In this document: one piece after another, positions 61,001-64,000 of the stretch
Layout: each line of letters opens with the position of its first letter
How positions within the stretch are numbered: the first letter of the stretch is position 1
NCBI GenBank assembly: GCA_016801885.1
Contig: CM028902.1
Span: 25,316,580-25,380,579 of the forward strand
DNA: 64,000 nucleotides
From: Toxotes chatareus
Taxonomy: Eukaryota; Chordata; Actinopteri; Toxotidae
Direction of reading: 5' to 3'
Made by a program: the position numbers and the translations under genes
Notes under the pieces: generated by a model
Seen by the model: only the letters and a program-made list of their open reading frames with translations
Database searches by the model: none
What the model was told of the DNA's origin: nothing

Positions 61001-64000
61001 TGACATTTTGAGGTCAAAAATTTTTGACTTTTTTGGACATTTTGAGGTCAAAAAATTTGACTTTACTATACTATGATGTTTTTTTTTATGACATTTTGAG
61101 GTCAAAAAAAATTTTTGACTTTTTGGCCGATTTTGACGCCTTACTATACTATGACGTTTTTTTTATGACATTTTGAGGTCAAAAAATTTTTTGACTTTTT
61201 TTGCCGATTTTGAAACCTTACTATACTATGACGCGTTTTTTATGACATTTTGAGGTCAAAAAAAAATTTGACTTTTTTTGGCCGATTTTGACGCCTTACT
61301 ATACTATGACGTTTTTTTATGACATTTTGAGGTCAAAAAAAAATTTGACTTTTTTGGGCCGATTTTGACGCCTTACTATACTATGACGTTTTTTATGACA
61401 TTTTGAGGTCAAAAAAAATTTTGACTTTTTTTTGCCGATTTTGACGCCTTACTATACTATGATGTTTTTTTTATGACATTTTGAGGTCAAAAAATTTTTT
61501 GACTTTTTTTGGCCGATTTTGACGCCTTATACTACTATACTATGACGTTTTTTTTTTGACATTTTGAGGTCAAAAAAATTTTTTGACTTTTTTTTTTGGC
61601 CGATTTTGACGCTTTACTATACTATGACGTTTTTTATGACATTTTGAGGTCAAAAAATTTTTTGACTTTTTTTTGGCGATTTTGCGCCTATACTTACTAT
61701 GACATATGAGGTTTTTTTTGACATTTTGAGGTCAAAAAAATTTTGACTTTTTTTATGACATTTTGAGGTCAAAAAAAATTACTATACTATACTATGACGT
61801 TTTTTTATGACATTTTGAGGTCAAAAAAAATTTGACTTTTTTGCCGATTTTGACGCCTTACTATACTATGACGTTTTTTTGACATTTTGAGGTCAAAAAA
61901 ATTTTGACTTTTTTGGCCGATTTTGACGCTTTACTATATATACTGACGTTTTTTTATGACATTTTGAGGTCAAAAAAAAATTGACTTTTGGCCGAAAAAC
62001 GCCTTACTATACTATGATGACGTTTTTATGATGACATTTTGAGGTCAAAAAAAATTTTTGACTTTTTTTGGCCGATTTTGGCCTTATACTATACTATGAC
62101 GTTTTTTTTGACATTTTGAGGTCAAAAAAAAATTTTGACTTTTTTACTATACTATGATTTTTTATGACATTTGAGGTACTATACTATGATTTTGTTTTTA
62201 CTATATGACATTTTTAGGACATTTTGAGGTCAAAAAAAATTTTTTTTTTTGGCGATTTTGACACTATACTATACTATGACGTTTTTTATGACATTTTGAG
62301 GTCAAAAAATTTTGACTTTTTTGGCCGATTTTGACGCCTTACTATACTATGACGTTTTTTATGACATTTTGAGGTCAAAAAAATTTTTGACTTTTTTGGC
62401 CGAAAAAAACGCCTTACTATACTATGACGCTTTTTTTATGACATTTTGAGGTCAAAAAAAATTTTTTTCTTTTTGGCCGATTTTGAACGCCTTACTATAC
62501 TATGACGTTTTTTATGACATTTTGAGGTCAAAAAAAAATTTGACTTTTTTGGCCGATTTTGGCGAAACTATATACTATGACGTTTTTATGACATTTTGAG
62601 GTCAAAAAAATACTATACTATGACGTTTTTTTTTATGACATTTTGAGGTCAAAAATTTTTTGACTTTTTTGGCCGATTTTGACGCCTTACTATACTATGA
62701 CGTTTTTTATGACATTTTGAGGTCAAAAAAATTTTGACTTTTTTGGCCGAAAAACGACGCTATACTATACTATTTTTTTTTATGACATTTTGAGGTCAAA
62801 AATTTTTTTTTTTTTTTGATTTTGACGCCTTACTATACTATGACGTTTTTTATGACATTTTGAGGTCAAAAAATTTTTTTTTTTTTTGCCGAAAACGCTT
62901 ACTATACTATACTATGACGTTTTTTTATGACATTTTGAGGTCAAAAAATTTTTGACTTTTTGGCCGAAAAAACCTTTTACTATACTATATGACGTTTTTT
63001 ATGACATTTTGAGGTCAAAAAAATTTTTTGACTTTTTTTGGCGACAAAAACGCCTATACTATACTATGACGTTTTTTATGACATTTTGAGGTCAAAAAAT
63101 TTTTTGACTTTTTTGGCGAAAAAAAACGCCTTACTATACTATGACGTTTTTTTTGACATTTTGAGGTCAAAAAAAATTTTTGACTTTTTTTGCCGATTTT
63201 GACGCCTTACTATACTATGACGTTTTTTATGACATTTTGAGGTCAAAAAAATTTTTGACTTTTTTGGCCGATTTTGACGCCTTACTATACTATGACGTTT
63301 TTTATGACATTTTGAGGTCAAAAAATTTTTTGACTTTTTTGGCCGATTTTGCGCTTTACTATACTATGACGTTTTTTATGACATTTTGAGGTCAAAAAAA
63401 CATTTTGAGGACTTTTTTTTGGCCGATTTTGACGCTTTACTATACTATACTATGACGTTTTTTATGACATTTTGAGGTCAAAAAAATTTTTTGACTTTTT
63501 GGCCGATTTTGACGCCTTACTATACTATGACGTTTTTTTATGACATTTTGAGGTCAAAAAATTTTTTGACTTTTTTTTGCCGAAAAAAACGCCTTACTAT
63601 ACTATGACGTTTTTTATGACATTTTGAGGTCAAAAAAATTTTTGTTTTTTTTGGTTGATTTTTGCGCTTACTATACTATGACGTTTTTTATGACATTTTG
63701 AGGTCAAAATTTTTGACTTTTTGACTTTTTTATACTATGCGCGTTTTTTATGACATTTGAGGTCAAAAAACTATACTATGATGATTTGACGTTTTTTGAT
63801 TTTTTTATGACATTTTGAGGTCAAAAAAAATTTTGACTTTTTTGGCGATTTTGACGCCTTACTATACTATGACGTTTTTTTATGACATTTTGAGGTCAAA
63901 AAATTTTGACTTTTTTTTTGGCGCCTGACGTTTTTACTATACTATGACGTTTTTTTTTGACATTTTGAGGTCAAAAAATTTTTTTTTTGACTTTTTGAGG
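52081..64000 (+). repeat. 75-bp satellite array, irregular right part, runs off the window
   Basis: Same monomer as the left part; a clean example is 63201-63275. From about 52080 many monomers carry GGCCGAAAAAACGCC where the left part has GGCCGATTTTGACGCC. Homopolymer lengths vary, and there are truncated or scrambled units (for example 52080-52330, 53570-53660, 55010-55090, 55570-55690, 61680-61800, 62140-62240). The array continues past the window end, so its total length is unknown; within the window it covers 14.46 kb, or about 190 monomer equivalents. Confidence 0.97.

Noticed and set aside
50021..63389. Many open frames in the satellite reading like MTSKCHKKRHSIVRRQNR or FYDILRSKKFLTF
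   Set aside because: 75 bp is 25 codons, so the monomer stays open by chance until an indel breaks the frame. They begin and end at random indels and have no upstream signals.
49541..64000. Regular repeats suggesting a CRISPR array
   Set aside because: There are no unique spacers between conserved repeats, the whole unit is repeated, and the DNA is vertebrate.

Overview
The window looks like nuclear DNA of a teleost fish, probably a percomorph. The evidence is vertebrate-style split genes, many long CA/TG microsatellites, repeat tails typical of fish genomes, a Tc1-like transposon relic and a hAT-type MITE. There are no bacterial or viral gene clusters.

Region 1 (1 to about 24.6 kb, + strand) is the 3' part of ntrk3, which encodes the neurotrophin-3 receptor TrkC. 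Five consecutive exons (2844-2974, 6236-6408, 11875-12118, 15417-15575, 18181-18366) have matching splice phases. Together they encode the whole tyrosine kinase domain and the C-terminal tail with its PLC-gamma docking tyrosine. The extracellular and transmembrane exons lie upstream of the window. The introns hold microsatellites, including a 780-bp CA tract with a 629-bp uninterrupted core, and a few dispersed repeats. The 3' UTR starts at 18367; its end is uncertain.

Region 2 (about 24.6-29.3 kb) is intergenic. It contains a truncated Tc1/mariner element on the minus strand, a probable LINE fragment and simple repeats.

Region 3 (about 29.3-36 kb) begins with a CpG-rich promoter-like segment carrying two CCAAT boxes and a perfect CArG box. 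Spliced exon candidates follow on the + strand (20 codons from 29917, then 13 codons at 30783-30821), and a convincing terminal exon with a stop codon lies at 35811-35925. I do not recognise the protein, and joining these exons into one gene is inference. This stretch also holds a hAT MITE with an 8-bp target duplication, a 129-bp duplicated block with exon-like borders, and a second duplicated segment 2.25 kb apart.

Region 4 (36-49.5 kb) is mostly non-coding sequence with microsatellites and fish interspersed repeats.

Region 5 (49541 to the window end) is a satellite array of at least 14.4 kb with a monomer of about 75 bp. Its left 2.5 kb is regular and shows an 11-monomer higher-order period of about 835-840 bp. 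From about 52080 the array becomes irregular, either a real change in satellite type or poor consensus sequence. I found no operon-like or defence-like system. The most unusual object is the satellite and its internal organisation.
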